Shown here one piece after another: positions 47,246 to 56,442 of a stretch of 64,000 bases of DNA. The translations under genes and the position numbers were made by a program. Source of the stretch: Marinobacter maritimus (GTDB lineage: Bacteria; Pseudomonadota; Gammaproteobacteria; Pseudomonadales; Oleiphilaceae); contig NZ_VCGW01000004.1 of NCBI RefSeq assembly GCF_007671675.1, forward strand, positions 1 to 64,000, written 5' to 3'. The notes under the pieces are model-generated. The model saw only the letters and a list, made by a program, of their open reading frames with translations. It was not told where the DNA came from and searched no databases. Numbering within the stretch: position 1 is the stretch's first letter; each line of letters starts with the position of its first letter.

Positions 47246-47818
47246 TTAACAGGCTTTTACGTCCCACTGCCCTCGTTGCAACCGGTAAAGTACATGCGGC
47301 CGCAACGGGCTACGCTCGGGCAACCCGGGATGCTCAAACTCTCCACTGTAGTTCATGCCGATGCGCTCCATGACACGGCGCGATCGCCGATTGCCAACAG
47401 TGGTAAAGGAGACAATTTCAGAAAGCCCTAGCTGCTGAAACGCAACATGTAACGCACCGCGAGCAGCCTCAGATGCATAGCCTTTCCCCCAGTGAGTTGA
47501 CGATAACCGCCAACCAATCTCGACACACGGAGAAAAAGGTAGCGTAGCAATAGGCACGTGTAACCCACAAAAACCAATAAAGGGCTCGGTATCCTTAACC
47601 TCTACCGCCCAGAACCCCCAACCGCGCTGCTTGATGAGCGTGCGGATTTTCTCCGCCATTTCATTGCTCGCCTGACGGCTCAGCGGCTCGGGAAAGTGCT
47701 GCATAACCCGTGGGTCTGCGTTCAGAGCTGCGAATGACTCGAAATCGCTTTTTTGCCATTGCCGTAATCTGAGCCGACTGGTCTCAAATTCGAATAGTTC
47801 TGCCATAGCGGGAGACAT
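47246..47818 (-). CDS. RimJ/RimL-type GNAT acetyltransferase
   Basis: A 190-residue GNAT enzyme. Typical blocks are TSRLRLRQWQKSDF at the start, GFCGLHVP, the acetyl-CoA loop EIGWRLSSTHWGKGYASEA and SFTTVGNRRSRRVMERIGM. Members acetylate protein N-termini or small amines; the substrate is not predictable. A second Met at residue 5 is an alternative start. It is 18 bp upstream of amn. Confidence 0.88.
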   Translation of the reverse strand: MSPAMAELFEFETSRLRLRQWQKSDFESFAALNADPRVMQHFPEPLSRQASNEMAEKIRTLIKQRGWGFWAVEVKDTEPFIGFCGLHVPIATLPFSPCVEIGWRLSSTHWGKGYASEAARGALHVAFQQLGLSEIVSFTTVGNRRSRRVMERIGMNYSGEFEHPGLPERSPLRPHVLYRLQRGQWDVKAC

Positions 47819-47952
47819 TTTCCTCCTGAAACCTAACGCTTTGGTTTCGCGTCGCCTACCGATCGGTGCTCGGTAGGCGTTCGGGGTAGGGCTATCAGGC
47901 CCGGAACTTACTACAGTGATTGGTTATACACTCCCTGAAACGAGGGCACCGC

Positions 47953-49188
47953 TTAATCAAACCGCAAGGTAGGTGGTCTCGGTCGGACTTGGTTGTTCAG
48001 CCAGTTAATGTTGAAAAAGTGGGTGATAGGGCCGGCTTCATCTTCCTCCAGAGCTGATTCAAGGTCTGAAAGCTGTGCCACCAGAGACTCCAGTCTTTCA
48101 TTTGTTGGAGCTCCCAGGTATCTGATGTTCAGGAGTTCTCTCAGGGTCTCAGCTTCGGCAAGACCGATAAGGTAAACTTCACCAATGCTTTCGTTGCACA
48201 ACCTGTCATACCCGGCCATGGCCGCCTCAAGACCCCTGCGACATTCCCGGACCTCAGCGAGAAATACCGAGACAACTCCGGCGGTGACGGGGCTGCCCTT
48301 CAGTTGAGCTTGCAAGGCATGCAAACGTCTGAGGTGAAGGTGAACACCAATACCCGTTGCGTAGCTTGGGAGAATAAGCCGGGCAATGTCCGGCTGTGTG
48401 TTGAGATAGGTTATGGAATTATTCAGCGACCCGTCGCCAGTTGCGTTGAACTGATCGTTGACAAAGGCAATAAGCTGTTGCTCATAGGTTGTCCCACTGC
48501 CTGAGTCATTCATTTCTGACTTGACCAGCCTGGTCAGTTCAATGAATTTGCTGGACGTGGTGAGCAAATCAACGGAAAGATCTATCGCTCTATCTCTTGT
48601 AAGTTCATCTCTGATAACCTTTTCAATAACGGCTTTTATCTGCTGAATATTGGGCGCAGCGGGAGGCTCCTGATCTTCGAAAGCCAGTAAGGCTAACCCC
48701 CCGAGAGACAAAACCAACCCCGCAGGTAATGCCCCCACTGGACCCAGTGCCGCAATACCCGTTGCGAGACCACCAATCAAGGCAGCGGCAATCAAGAAAC
48801 CAGTGTTGTCAGGGGAGACGCTGCCGTGAGTGAAAATTTCATCATTTTCGCTCTGATATTCGTTCAGTACCGTTGTCCAGTCAACCAGCTTGAAATGGCG
48901 GCCATCATAGTTTGCGATGAGCGTGTGCGATGCATTATAAGGCCCGCCACGATCTGATTTTGCCGCCCAACCAACCCCTCCATTCATACCACCAGCAGAC
49001 CAACTGATCATAAGGCGTTTCGATCCATGGTCGTGTTGCCATTGCGGATTCGCAGCGTTTACAGAGCCGTGTCCTCCGCTACTGAAAGACGCAATCATGA
49101 ATTCGGGTGCCTTGCGGTTGTAATCGTTCCAGTCAAACAGTTTAAAGCTGAAGCTACTAACCCCTTGTCCACATTTGATCGTTAACAT
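47953..49188 (-). CDS. Cry delta-endotoxin domain-I-like protein
   Basis: A 411-residue protein from ATG 49188 (AAAGGGAA upstream) with no Sec signal. Residues 1-125 are a beta-rich, Gly/Ser/Asn-rich domain I cannot name. Residues 130-170 form a Gly/Ala/Leu-rich hydrophobic hairpin. Residues 180-345 read like helices 3-7 of Cry toxin domain I: IQQIKAVIEKVIRDEL-type helix, a KFIELTRL segment, and PSYATGIGVHLHLRRLHALQ (274-293), which parallels the central helix 5 pattern (LPLL.VYVQAANLHL.LLRD). A final polar helical region follows. The Cry beta-prism and lectin domains are absent. A pore-forming activity is plausible, but this is similarity by eye. Confidence 0.55.
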   Translation of the reverse strand: MLTIKCGQGVSSFSFKLFDWNDYNRKAPEFMIASFSSGGHGSVNAANPQWQHDHGSKRLMISWSAGGMNGGVGWAAKSDRGGPYNASHTLIANYDGRHFKLVDWTTVLNEYQSENDEIFTHGSVSPDNTGFLIAAALIGGLATGIAALGPVGALPAGLVLSLGGLALLAFEDQEPPAAPNIQQIKAVIEKVIRDELTRDRAIDLSVDLLTTSSKFIELTRLVKSEMNDSGSGTTYEQQLIAFVNDQFNATGDGSLNNSITYLNTQPDIARLILPSYATGIGVHLHLRRLHALQAQLKGSPVTAGVVSVFLAEVRECRRGLEAAMAGYDRLCNESIGEVYLIGLAEAETLRELLNIRYLGAPTNERLESLVAQLSDLESALEEDEAGPITHFFNINWLNNQVRPRPPTLRFD

Positions 49189-49607
49189 GGTATTCCCTTT
49201 CCTTGAGAGTCTGATTTCGCGCCAACGAACAGCCTGATCAAATGGCACTTTGATGTGGTTTTAGCCAGTGCACCGACGGTCTGACTGGGCACTCATAAGA
49301 AACATAGCCGGCAATGGTGATTCTTGCACTGAACTTACCGCATTAGCGGAGTGATGCACGGTATTCGCAACGTTGGCCTGATTGAGTAAACGCCGAGCAT
49401 CTGTGAGCAAGGACTTAAGACCTAACTCGAAATGCGGGCGGTTGCAGCGGCTCAATGTTTCCGCTCATAAAGCGTCTATTAGCACTCAAGTTCAGTGTGG
49501 CGGAATTCAACCCATAGGCCTTTATTAATGGGTGAGAACGTACCCATTCCTTAGGGTTTATTTTCAGGTTTTTCAGAAAACCTTTGTTTTATGGCCGTTT
49601 TTTAATC
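49189..49607. other. Intergenic region between Cry-like gene and TRAP operon
   Basis: About 420 bp without a convincing gene. A 64-codon minus-strand frame (49261-49455) has no ribosome site and an unremarkable product. DctD enhancer sites would be expected here if the downstream sigma-54 promoter is regulated by DctD, but I see no clear repeated palindrome. Confidence 0.4.
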
Positions 49608-49623
49608 TGGCCTGCTCCTTGCT
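49608..49623 (+). promoter_or_regulatory. Sigma-54 promoter of the TRAP transporter operon
   Basis: TGGCCTGCTCCTTGCT has the invariant GG (49609-49610) and GC (49621-49622) exactly 10 bp apart, with the flanking TTGCT of the consensus. Transcription would begin near 49634, 64 bp before the binding-protein gene. A sigma-54 activator gene (dctD) lies downstream in the same cluster. Confidence 0.7.
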
Positions 49624-49697
49624 ACTTCTTTTGCATCGCAGCCCTTCCGGGCTTCGTCGAGCACCCAATAAACAAAATGAACCAGGGAGCATTCTCT

Positions 49698-50675
49698 ATG
49701 AAGACCCAAGCCATTATGGCGGCGGCATTCGCCTCTACTCTTATTGTTGCTAGTCCTGTTATTGCCCAGGATCGGGCCGGATGGCCGGATAACTTTACCG
49801 TGGGAACGGCCAGCCAGGGCGGTACTTACTTCGCCTATGGTTCAGGCTGGGCTAACTTTGTTGCGGAAAACCTGGGTGTTTCCGGAGGTGCTGAAATCAC
49901 CGGAGGCCCTATGCAGAACATGGCATTGGTACATACCGGTGATCTCAAATTTGGCTTGACCACCATGGGTCCGGCTCGTGAATCCATGGAAGGCAACAGC
50001 CCTCTGGCTCCAGGCATGAAGATGGACAACGTTTGTGCCATGTTCCCCATGTATGAGACGCCTTTCTCGGTGACTGCGCTTAGCAGCTCCGGTATCACTT
50101 CTATTTCCGACATTCCGGATGGTGCCACTATCGGTTTTGGCCCGGCGGGCTCAACGTCTGACACCTATTTCCCGCGCATGATGGAAACCTTGGGTGTGGA
50201 CTTCAAGCGCCGTAACGGCAGCTGGTCTGATCTTGGTGGTCAGCTACAGGATGGCCTGATTGATGTTGTGGCTTTTGCTGCAGGCATTCCGATTCCGGCT
50301 GTGAGCCAGCTGGAAGTTCAGACCGATGTAAACATCATTGGCATGACCGATGAGGAAGCAAAGAAGGTTACTGATAACTTCCCGGTATCTGAATTCATTA
50401 TTCCGGCAAGCACCTATCAGTCTCTGGACAAGCCGTCGCGTGTGGTTTCCATGTGGAACTTTGCCATGGTGAATTGCGATGTGCCTGAAAGCTTTGTGTA
50501 TGAAATCACCAAACTGACCATGGAGCAGAACGAAAGAATGGTCTCCATCCACAAGGCCGCCCGTAACTCGGTTCCCGAGAATTACAAAAAGAACAACGTT
50601 CTGCCCTGGCATGCCGGTGCAGCTCGCTGGTTCAACGAGAACGGTTACACCATCGAAGAAAGCAAGATCAAGTAG
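49698..50675 (+). CDS. TAXI-family TRAP transporter solute-binding protein
   Basis: Periplasmic binding protein of a tripartite ATP-independent transporter. From ATG 49698 (GGGAG upstream) the product is 325 residues with a signal peptide cleaved after VIAQ around residue 22. The TAXI signature FTVGTASQGGTYFAYGSGWA follows, then ISDIPDGATIGFGPAGSTSD. Substrate unknown; some TAXI systems carry glutamate or other carboxylates. A longer frame from 49584 would remove the signal and run into the promoter leader. Confidence 0.92.
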   Translation: MKTQAIMAAAFASTLIVASPVIAQDRAGWPDNFTVGTASQGGTYFAYGSGWANFVAENLGVSGGAEITGGPMQNMALVHTGDLKFGLTTMGPARESMEGNSPLAPGMKMDNVCAMFPMYETPFSVTALSSSGITSISDIPDGATIGFGPAGSTSDTYFPRMMETLGVDFKRRNGSWSDLGGQLQDGLIDVVAFAAGIPIPAVSQLEVQTDVNIIGMTDEEAKKVTDNFPVSEFIIPASTYQSLDKPSRVVSMWNFAMVNCDVPESFVYEITKLTMEQNERMVSIHKAARNSVPENYKKNNVLPWHAGAARWFNENGYTIEESKIK

Positions 50676-50785
50676 CACTCAAGCAAAGCCAGTTGATCTG
50701 AATGCTTGAAAGAAGGGGGCCGCAAGGCCCCTGAACAATAGCCGGCAGTTAGCCGGCTCCGATTTGCCTGCAGGCAGGATACCCA

Positions 50786-52966
50786 ATGACACTTGAACGA
50801 GACCCCAAAGATTTTTCCGACGTGGAGGTGGGCGAAGACCACGTGCTTGCCCACGATGTGGACCAGGAACCTGTAGAGGCAAATCGCAGGCTGTTTGAAG
50901 GCAGCATGATGAAGTTTGTTTCTTTGCTCGCGATTGTTTACTCATCCTTCCATCTCTATGTGCTGAACATCGCACCTCTGGAAACCTGGTCGTTCAGGAT
51001 CGTGCACATTGCCGGGGCGCTTGTTCTGGGTTTTGTTCTGTTTGCCGGGGCCCGTTTTGTTTCTGCCGAAGAAGGCTCTGCGCGCCATCGCTGGACTACG
51101 TGGATAGGCGCCGCTGCGCTTTTACCGGCATTTTACGTGCTGTATCAGACGTTTTCGTTCTGGCAGATGGTCCAGAACGGCGCCATGCGAATTCCCGTTG
51201 AACTGGAAACCTGGCATTTTGGCTGGCCCCTGCTGGCGGTAACGGCTGTAGGCATTGTGTTGAGCTGGTTCCATCAGCGTGAACGCTCGCGTTTCAGCGT
51301 GCCGGATCTAGTGTTGATTGTATGCTCGATCGCCGTCGCGGCTTACTTTCTGGTGGCTTACAACACCGCCATGCGCATGTCGACGGGCACCTCGTTTGCG
51401 CCGGTGGGCATATCCTTTGCCGCCGTTGCGGGCACAGCGCTGATTATGGAGCTTACCCGCCGGGTCGCCGGCCTGGCGCTGGTAATCATTGGGCTGGTGT
51501 TTCTGGTGTATGTGTTTGCCGGGCCATATCTGCCGGGCTTTCTGGGCTATCCGGGGCTGTCTGTACAGCGTTTTTTCAGTCAGGTTTATACCGATGCCGG
51601 TATTCTTGGGCCCACCACGGCGGTGTCGTCCACGTACATTATTCTGTTCATCATTTTTGCCGCGTTTTTGCAGGCCTCAAAAGTGGGTGATTACTTCGTA
51701 AACTTCGCGTTTGCGGCGGCCGGGCGTTCACGGGGTGGTCCCGCCAAGGTGTCCATTTTTGCCTCCGGCCTGATGGGTATGATCAACGGCACCAGCGCCG
51801 GCAACGTGGTATCTACCGGGTCGCTGACTATCCCGCTGATGAAAAAAGTGGGTTACAGCAAAAAATCCGCCGGCGCCGTGGAAGCGGCGGCCTCTACCGG
51901 TGGCCAGATCATGCCTCCGATTATGGGGGCAGGTGCCTTCATCATGGCCGAGATTACCGGTATTCCGTATACCGAGATCGCCATCGCGGCCATTATTCCT
52001 GCAATTCTGTATTTCGCGTCTGTTTACTTCATGGTCGATTTTGAAGCTGCAAAAACCGGTATGCGTGGCATGCGGGAAGACGAGCTGCCAAAACTGCGCA
52101 CCATGGTTAAACAGTGCTACCTGTTTATACCGATCATCATTCTGGTGGTGGCGTTGTTTATGGGGTATTCGGTGATACGGGCCGGTACTCTCGCCATGGT
52201 GTCTGCAGCGGTTGTCAGCTGGTTCTCGCCGAACAAGATGGGTGTTCGCGCGGTTCTGCATGCGTTGGAAATTGCCTCGTACATGGCCATACAGATTATC
52301 GTGGTGTGTGCGGCGGCAGGCGTTATCGTTGGTGTGATTTCCCTGACCGGTGTCGGTGCCCGCTTCTCGGTTCTGTTACTTGATGTGGCAGAGGCCAGCC
52401 AGCTTCTGGCACTGATCTTCGCCATGTTCATCTCCATTCTTCTGGGTATGGGAATGCCGACAACGGCCGCCTATGCCGTTGCCGCTTCGGTGGTCGCGCC
52501 GGGCCTGGTGCAGCTGGGTATTGAGCCGCTGACGGCGCACTTCTTCGTGTTCTATTTTGCGGTGGTTTCTGCCATTACGCCGCCGGTTGCTTTGGCATCT
52601 TATGCTGCCGCAGGGATCTCCGGTGCCAACGCTATGGAAACCTCGGTAGCCTCTTTCCGGATTGGTATTGCGGCGTTCATCGTACCCTTCATGTTCTTCT
52701 ACAACGGTGCGCTGTTGATGGAAGCAGGATGGATTGATATCGCCCGTGCTCTGGTCACCGCGCTCTTTGGTGTGTACATGTTGTCGGGCGGCGTAATGGG
52801 TTGGTTTGCCGATGTGTCGGCCCCCTGGCTAGCGCGTTTGATGCTGATCGGCGCTGCATTGCTGATGATTGAGGGCGGCCTGGTATCGGATCTGGCAGGT
52901 ATCGCGCTTGCAGCGATGGTGTTTGTGATGCAACGGCAGCGCAAAGGGCGCGTGGCAGCGGCCTGA
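50786..52966 (+). CDS. TRAP transporter fused permease (TAXI type)
   Basis: The 726-residue fusion joins the small (DctQ-like) and large (DctM-like) permease parts, the standard form for TAXI systems. After a cytoplasmic N-terminus (about 35 residues) come four to five membrane helices, then the DctM part with conserved GLMGMINGTSAGNVVSTGSLT and MGAGAFIMAEITGIPY and a dozen further helices. It carries out Na+-coupled import of the ligand delivered by the binding protein encoded 110 bp upstream. Confidence 0.93.
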   Translation: MTLERDPKDFSDVEVGEDHVLAHDVDQEPVEANRRLFEGSMMKFVSLLAIVYSSFHLYVLNIAPLETWSFRIVHIAGALVLGFVLFAGARFVSAEEGSARHRWTTWIGAAALLPAFYVLYQTFSFWQMVQNGAMRIPVELETWHFGWPLLAVTAVGIVLSWFHQRERSRFSVPDLVLIVCSIAVAAYFLVAYNTAMRMSTGTSFAPVGISFAAVAGTALIMELTRRVAGLALVIIGLVFLVYVFAGPYLPGFLGYPGLSVQRFFSQVYTDAGILGPTTAVSSTYIILFIIFAAFLQASKVGDYFVNFAFAAAGRSRGGPAKVSIFASGLMGMINGTSAGNVVSTGSLTIPLMKKVGYSKKSAGAVEAAASTGGQIMPPIMGAGAFIMAEITGIPYTEIAIAAIIPAILYFASVYFMVDFEAAKTGMRGMREDELPKLRTMVKQCYLFIPIIILVVALFMGYSVIRAGTLAMVSAAVVSWFSPNKMGVRAVLHALEIASYMAIQIIVVCAAAGVIVGVISLTGVGARFSVLLLDVAEASQLLALIFAMFISILLGMGMPTTAAYAVAASVVAPGLVQLGIEPLTAHFFVFYFAVVSAITPPVALASYAAAGISGANAMETSVASFRIGIAAFIVPFMFFYNGALLMEAGWIDIARALVTALFGVYMLSGGVMGWFADVSAPWLARLMLIGAALLMIEGGLVSDLAGIALAAMVFVMQRQRKGRVAAA

Positions 52967-52991
52967 GTGTTCCGGCATTGGTAAGTGTGGG

Positions 52992-53024
52992 GAGGGCGCA
53001 GCACTGAACGTGCTTGCCCTCTTT
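52992..53024 (+). terminator. Weak hairpin after the permease gene
   Basis: GAGGGC and GCAC pair with GTGC and GCCCTC across a short loop, followed by TTT. It could partly separate the transporter from dctB. Confidence 0.45.
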
Positions 53025-53090
53025 GCGCTTGTCCTTCAAAGGGCCGGGCTATACTCTGGCGTCCTTTAACGGTGTTGCGGGAACCGGGTT

Positions 53091-54905
53091 ATGTCCTACC
53101 GGATAGGCGCTTTTTTTGTCTTTGTGGTCACCCTAGCGGTGTCCTGGATACTGGGTGGCTGGGTTGGCTACCGGCAGGTTGAGCAGGACAGTCTTGAGGA
53201 GTCTTTCCGCTATCGCCAGCTTGTCGGGAACGAGCTTAACCGATACCTGCCTATTCCCGAACTTATGGCAGAGCACCCCTTGCTTGCCGCCGCACTGAGC
53301 TCTCCTGACGATCCCGCCATTATTCACCAGGCCAACGAACAGATGCAGCGCATGGCCACGATTGTGGGCAGTTCCGATGTTTATCTGATGGACACGTCGG
53401 GGCTTACGATTGCGGCCAATAACTACCAGCAGGCAGACAGCTTTGTAGGCCGGAATTTCGCCTTCAGGCCGTACTTTTATGAGGCGATGGAAAGCGGCCA
53501 TTCGGCGGTCTACTTTGCACTTGGGCTTATGTCGGGCGTTCGGGGCCTCTACTTTTCTCACCCGGTTCGCGGGCAGGGCTCCGAGGTTCTGGGCATTGTT
53601 ACGGTAAAAGTACTGGTGCATGAGCTGGAGTCTCAATGGCACCGGCCAGGTTCCTTACGCGAGGCCGAAATGGTGGTGCTGGATGAAGCTGGTGTCAGCT
53701 TCCTGGCGAGTAAGTCCCAATGGCTTTACCGGGATTTTACCGGCAATGCCGAAGACGCTCCAGGTGAGGCGTCGCGCCAGCGTTACCCGGGCCGTGACCT
53801 CAAACCGGTCGCCCTGAACTATCAGGAGAAGCCCCTTGGCTTGTCTGGCTCCTCCGAGACGTTACGCATTAGTGAGAATGGCGGTGGCCGGGAGTACCTG
53901 AGTGTTCGAACACCTTTACCCAGGCTGGACTGGACGCTGCAGGTTATGGTGAGCACTCGCTCGGTTATCTGGGCACGGCTCGGGTTTGTGGCCGGAGGCG
54001 TCGCGATCTTTTTCGGTGGTTTTCTGGCCTGGCTCTACTTGCGTGAGCGTTACCGTCGCGAAGCGGAACTGGCCCTCAGGGGCGAGCAGCTTGAGCTCAG
54101 CGTGGCGGAGCGAACGGTAGATCTGGAGCGTTCCAATCGCAAACTGCTGGACGAGATACGGGAGCGGGAGCGCACCCAGAGTGAGTTACGGGAAACCCAG
54201 CAAGAGCTTATTCAGGCAGCCAAGCTGGCGGTGCTGGGGCAGATGTCTGCGGGCCTTAATCATGAAATGAGCCAGCCCCTTACCGCCATTCAGACCTACG
54301 CAAGAAATAGCCGTCGCTTCCTGGAAAAAGGCGCCGCCGATATGGTGGATGAGAACCTCAGTGAAATCGTACTCCTTTGCGACAAGATGGCGGAGCTCAC
54401 CCGGCAGTTCAAGGTTTTTGCCCGCAAGTCTGAAGGTCCGCCAACAATTGTCGATTTTCGCCTGTCGGTGGATGCGTCGCTGAAAATTATTACGGCGCAG
54501 AAGAGCAGCGCGGGTGTTGATATTAAATGGGGCCGCCCTGAGCACCCGGTTTTTTGCCATGGGGATCTGATTCGCATTGAGCAGGTGATGGTTAACTTGC
54601 TTGCCAACGCTGTGCAGGCTGTTGAAGGCCAAGCGCAACCGGAAATTACCATAGAGGTTGAGGGCAAAGAGGGGAGCTGGTGCTGTCTGGTTCGGGATAA
54701 CGGCTCCGGACTACCGGCGAATACAGAGCAGATTTTTGAACCTTTCTTTACCACCAAGTCAGTCAAGCAAGGCCTCGGGCTCGGGTTGTCTATCTCAAGG
54801 CAGATTGCTGATGCCTTGGGTGGCCGGCTTACCGGTCGCAACCGCAGTGATGTATCCGGTGCGGAATTCGAATTTACCCTGAAAAAGCGGGAGGCCACGG
54901 AATGA
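53091..54905 (+). CDS. dctB: DctB-type sensor histidine kinase
   Basis: Membrane sensor kinase, 604 residues. A membrane helix (about 7-27), a periplasmic double-Cache domain (about 30-290, with DVYLMDTSGLTIAANN and FRPYFYEAMESG), a second membrane helix (298-318), a coiled coil (325-375), then the kinase core with the phospho-acceptor His391 in SAGLNHEMSQPLTAI and ATP-site motifs NLLANAVQAVE, DNGSGLP and GLGLGLSIS. In rhizobia DctB senses C4-dicarboxylates; the ligand here is unproven. Its end overlaps dctD by four bases (ATGA). Confidence 0.9.
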   Translation: MSYRIGAFFVFVVTLAVSWILGGWVGYRQVEQDSLEESFRYRQLVGNELNRYLPIPELMAEHPLLAAALSSPDDPAIIHQANEQMQRMATIVGSSDVYLMDTSGLTIAANNYQQADSFVGRNFAFRPYFYEAMESGHSAVYFALGLMSGVRGLYFSHPVRGQGSEVLGIVTVKVLVHELESQWHRPGSLREAEMVVLDEAGVSFLASKSQWLYRDFTGNAEDAPGEASRQRYPGRDLKPVALNYQEKPLGLSGSSETLRISENGGGREYLSVRTPLPRLDWTLQVMVSTRSVIWARLGFVAGGVAIFFGGFLAWLYLRERYRREAELALRGEQLELSVAERTVDLERSNRKLLDEIRERERTQSELRETQQELIQAAKLAVLGQMSAGLNHEMSQPLTAIQTYARNSRRFLEKGAADMVDENLSEIVLLCDKMAELTRQFKVFARKSEGPPTIVDFRLSVDASLKIITAQKSSAGVDIKWGRPEHPVFCHGDLIRIEQVMVNLLANAVQAVEGQAQPEITIEVEGKEGSWCCLVRDNGSGLPANTEQIFEPFFTTKSVKQGLGLGLSISRQIADALGGRLTGRNRSDVSGAEFEFTLKKREATE

Positions 54906-56254
54906 CAGAACCCTCGGTAATCTTTGTGGATGATGATCCACACATCCGTAATGCCATCGCTCAGGCGCTGACTCTCGAAGAGATGCCTGTGCGCTGTTTT
55001 GAGAGTGCCGAATCCGGCCTTGCAGCCATTACGCCGGAATACAACGGCGTGGTGCTGTGTGATTACAACATGCCGGATATGGACGGGCTTGAGATGCTGA
55101 GCGCCGTTCAGGCTCTGGACAAGACTATTCCCGTTATTATTCTGACTGGGCAGGGCGACATTAGTACGGCGGTTTCCGCCATGCAGCAGGGTGCCTATGA
55201 TTTCATCGAGAAGCCGTTTAATCACGACGAGCTGATCGAACTGCTAAGGCATGCGTTGGAGAAGCGGCACCTCGCGCTGGAAAACCGTCGCCTGAAGGCC
55301 CAGCTGCGCCATCTGGCCCGGCCTGGCCCGAGGATTCTTGGCGATACACCCAGCATGCGCAAGGTGATGGATACCATCGCACCGATACTGGACATTACCG
55401 CGAACATTCTGCTGTTTGGTGAGACCGGCTCCGGCAAGGATGCTCTGGCTCGTTATATCCACGAAAGCGGACCGCGTGGCGCGCACAATTTTGTGGCGAT
55501 CAACTGCGGTGCTGTTCCGGAAAACCTGATTGAAAGTGAGCTGTTTGGCCACGAAGCCGGGGCGTTTACCGGTGCGGATAAACGCCGCATTGGCAAGATC
55601 GAGCATGCCCACCGTGGTACCTTGTTCCTGGATGAAGTTGAAAGCATGCCCATGCCGCTGCAGATCAAGCTGCTCAGAGTGCTGGAAGAGCAAAAGGTCG
55701 AACGCCTGGGTAGCAATCAGGTTCAGGAACTGGATGTGCGCATTATTGCGGCTACCAAAGCCGATCTCAAAACCCTCAGTGACGAAGGCCGTTTTCGCGC
55801 GGATCTTTATTACCGGCTGAATGTGGTGAAAGTGGATATTCCGCCGTTGCGCGAGCGCAAAGAAGACATCCCGATGTTGTTTCACCACTTTGTTTTGATT
55901 GCCGCCGCTCGTTACGACCGGGAAAGCGTGCCACTGGATGCCAGCCAGGCCGCGCGGCTTATGCACCACAGCTGGCCGGGCAATGTACGTGAGTTGCGCA
56001 ACCTGGCAGAGCGCTATGTGCTGCTGGGTGCAGCGGCTCTGGAGGAAGGTGAGCCGGCAGCCAAGGCCGATGTGAGTGGGCGGCGAACCCTCACCGAAAT
56101 GATGGACAGCTTTGAGCATTCGGTGCTGACCAGTGCGCTCAACGCTTGCAACGGCAGTATCAAGGACACCATGGTGCAATTGGGTGTTGCCCGCAAAACG
56201 TTGTACGACAAAATGAAGAAGCACGGTCTGGATAAAGTTCAGTTTAAAGACTGA
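54902..56254 (+). CDS. dctD: DctD-type sigma-54 response regulator
   Basis: A 450-residue NtrC-family regulator partner of the adjacent kinase. Receiver domain with phospho-acceptor Asp54 (VLCDYNMPDMDG), AAA+ domain with Walker A GETGSGKDALA and the sigma-54 contact loop GAFTGAD, and a C-terminal Fis-type helix-turn-helix (SIKDTMVQLGVARKTLYDKM). It would activate the sigma-54 promoter at 49608 in front of the TRAP genes. Confidence 0.94.
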   Translation: MTEPSVIFVDDDPHIRNAIAQALTLEEMPVRCFESAESGLAAITPEYNGVVLCDYNMPDMDGLEMLSAVQALDKTIPVIILTGQGDISTAVSAMQQGAYDFIEKPFNHDELIELLRHALEKRHLALENRRLKAQLRHLARPGPRILGDTPSMRKVMDTIAPILDITANILLFGETGSGKDALARYIHESGPRGAHNFVAINCGAVPENLIESELFGHEAGAFTGADKRRIGKIEHAHRGTLFLDEVESMPMPLQIKLLRVLEEQKVERLGSNQVQELDVRIIAATKADLKTLSDEGRFRADLYYRLNVVKVDIPPLRERKEDIPMLFHHFVLIAAARYDRESVPLDASQAARLMHHSWPGNVRELRNLAERYVLLGAAALEEGEPAAKADVSGRRTLTEMMDSFEHSVLTSALNACNGSIKDTMVQLGVARKTLYDKMKKHGLDKVQFKD

Positions 56255-56442
56255 CTCATGGTAAAACCATGTTTCGTATGGTGATCACCGATCGATTGAT
56301 AATGGTACGAGTGTTTACACTCTGTATAAAAAATACGTAATACTCTTAGTGAAAATTTGTTCGGGTGTTCTTACTATCGCGGGTTCTTTTTCAGGGCCGG
56401 AGTTCCGGCCCATTCCCGCAATAGACAGAAGAATCGCCTGAC

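Noticed and set aside
49261..49455. 64-codon minus-strand frame beside the Cry-like gene
   Set aside because: No ribosome site, no motif and no partner feature; could be part of an old repeat but not supported as a gene.
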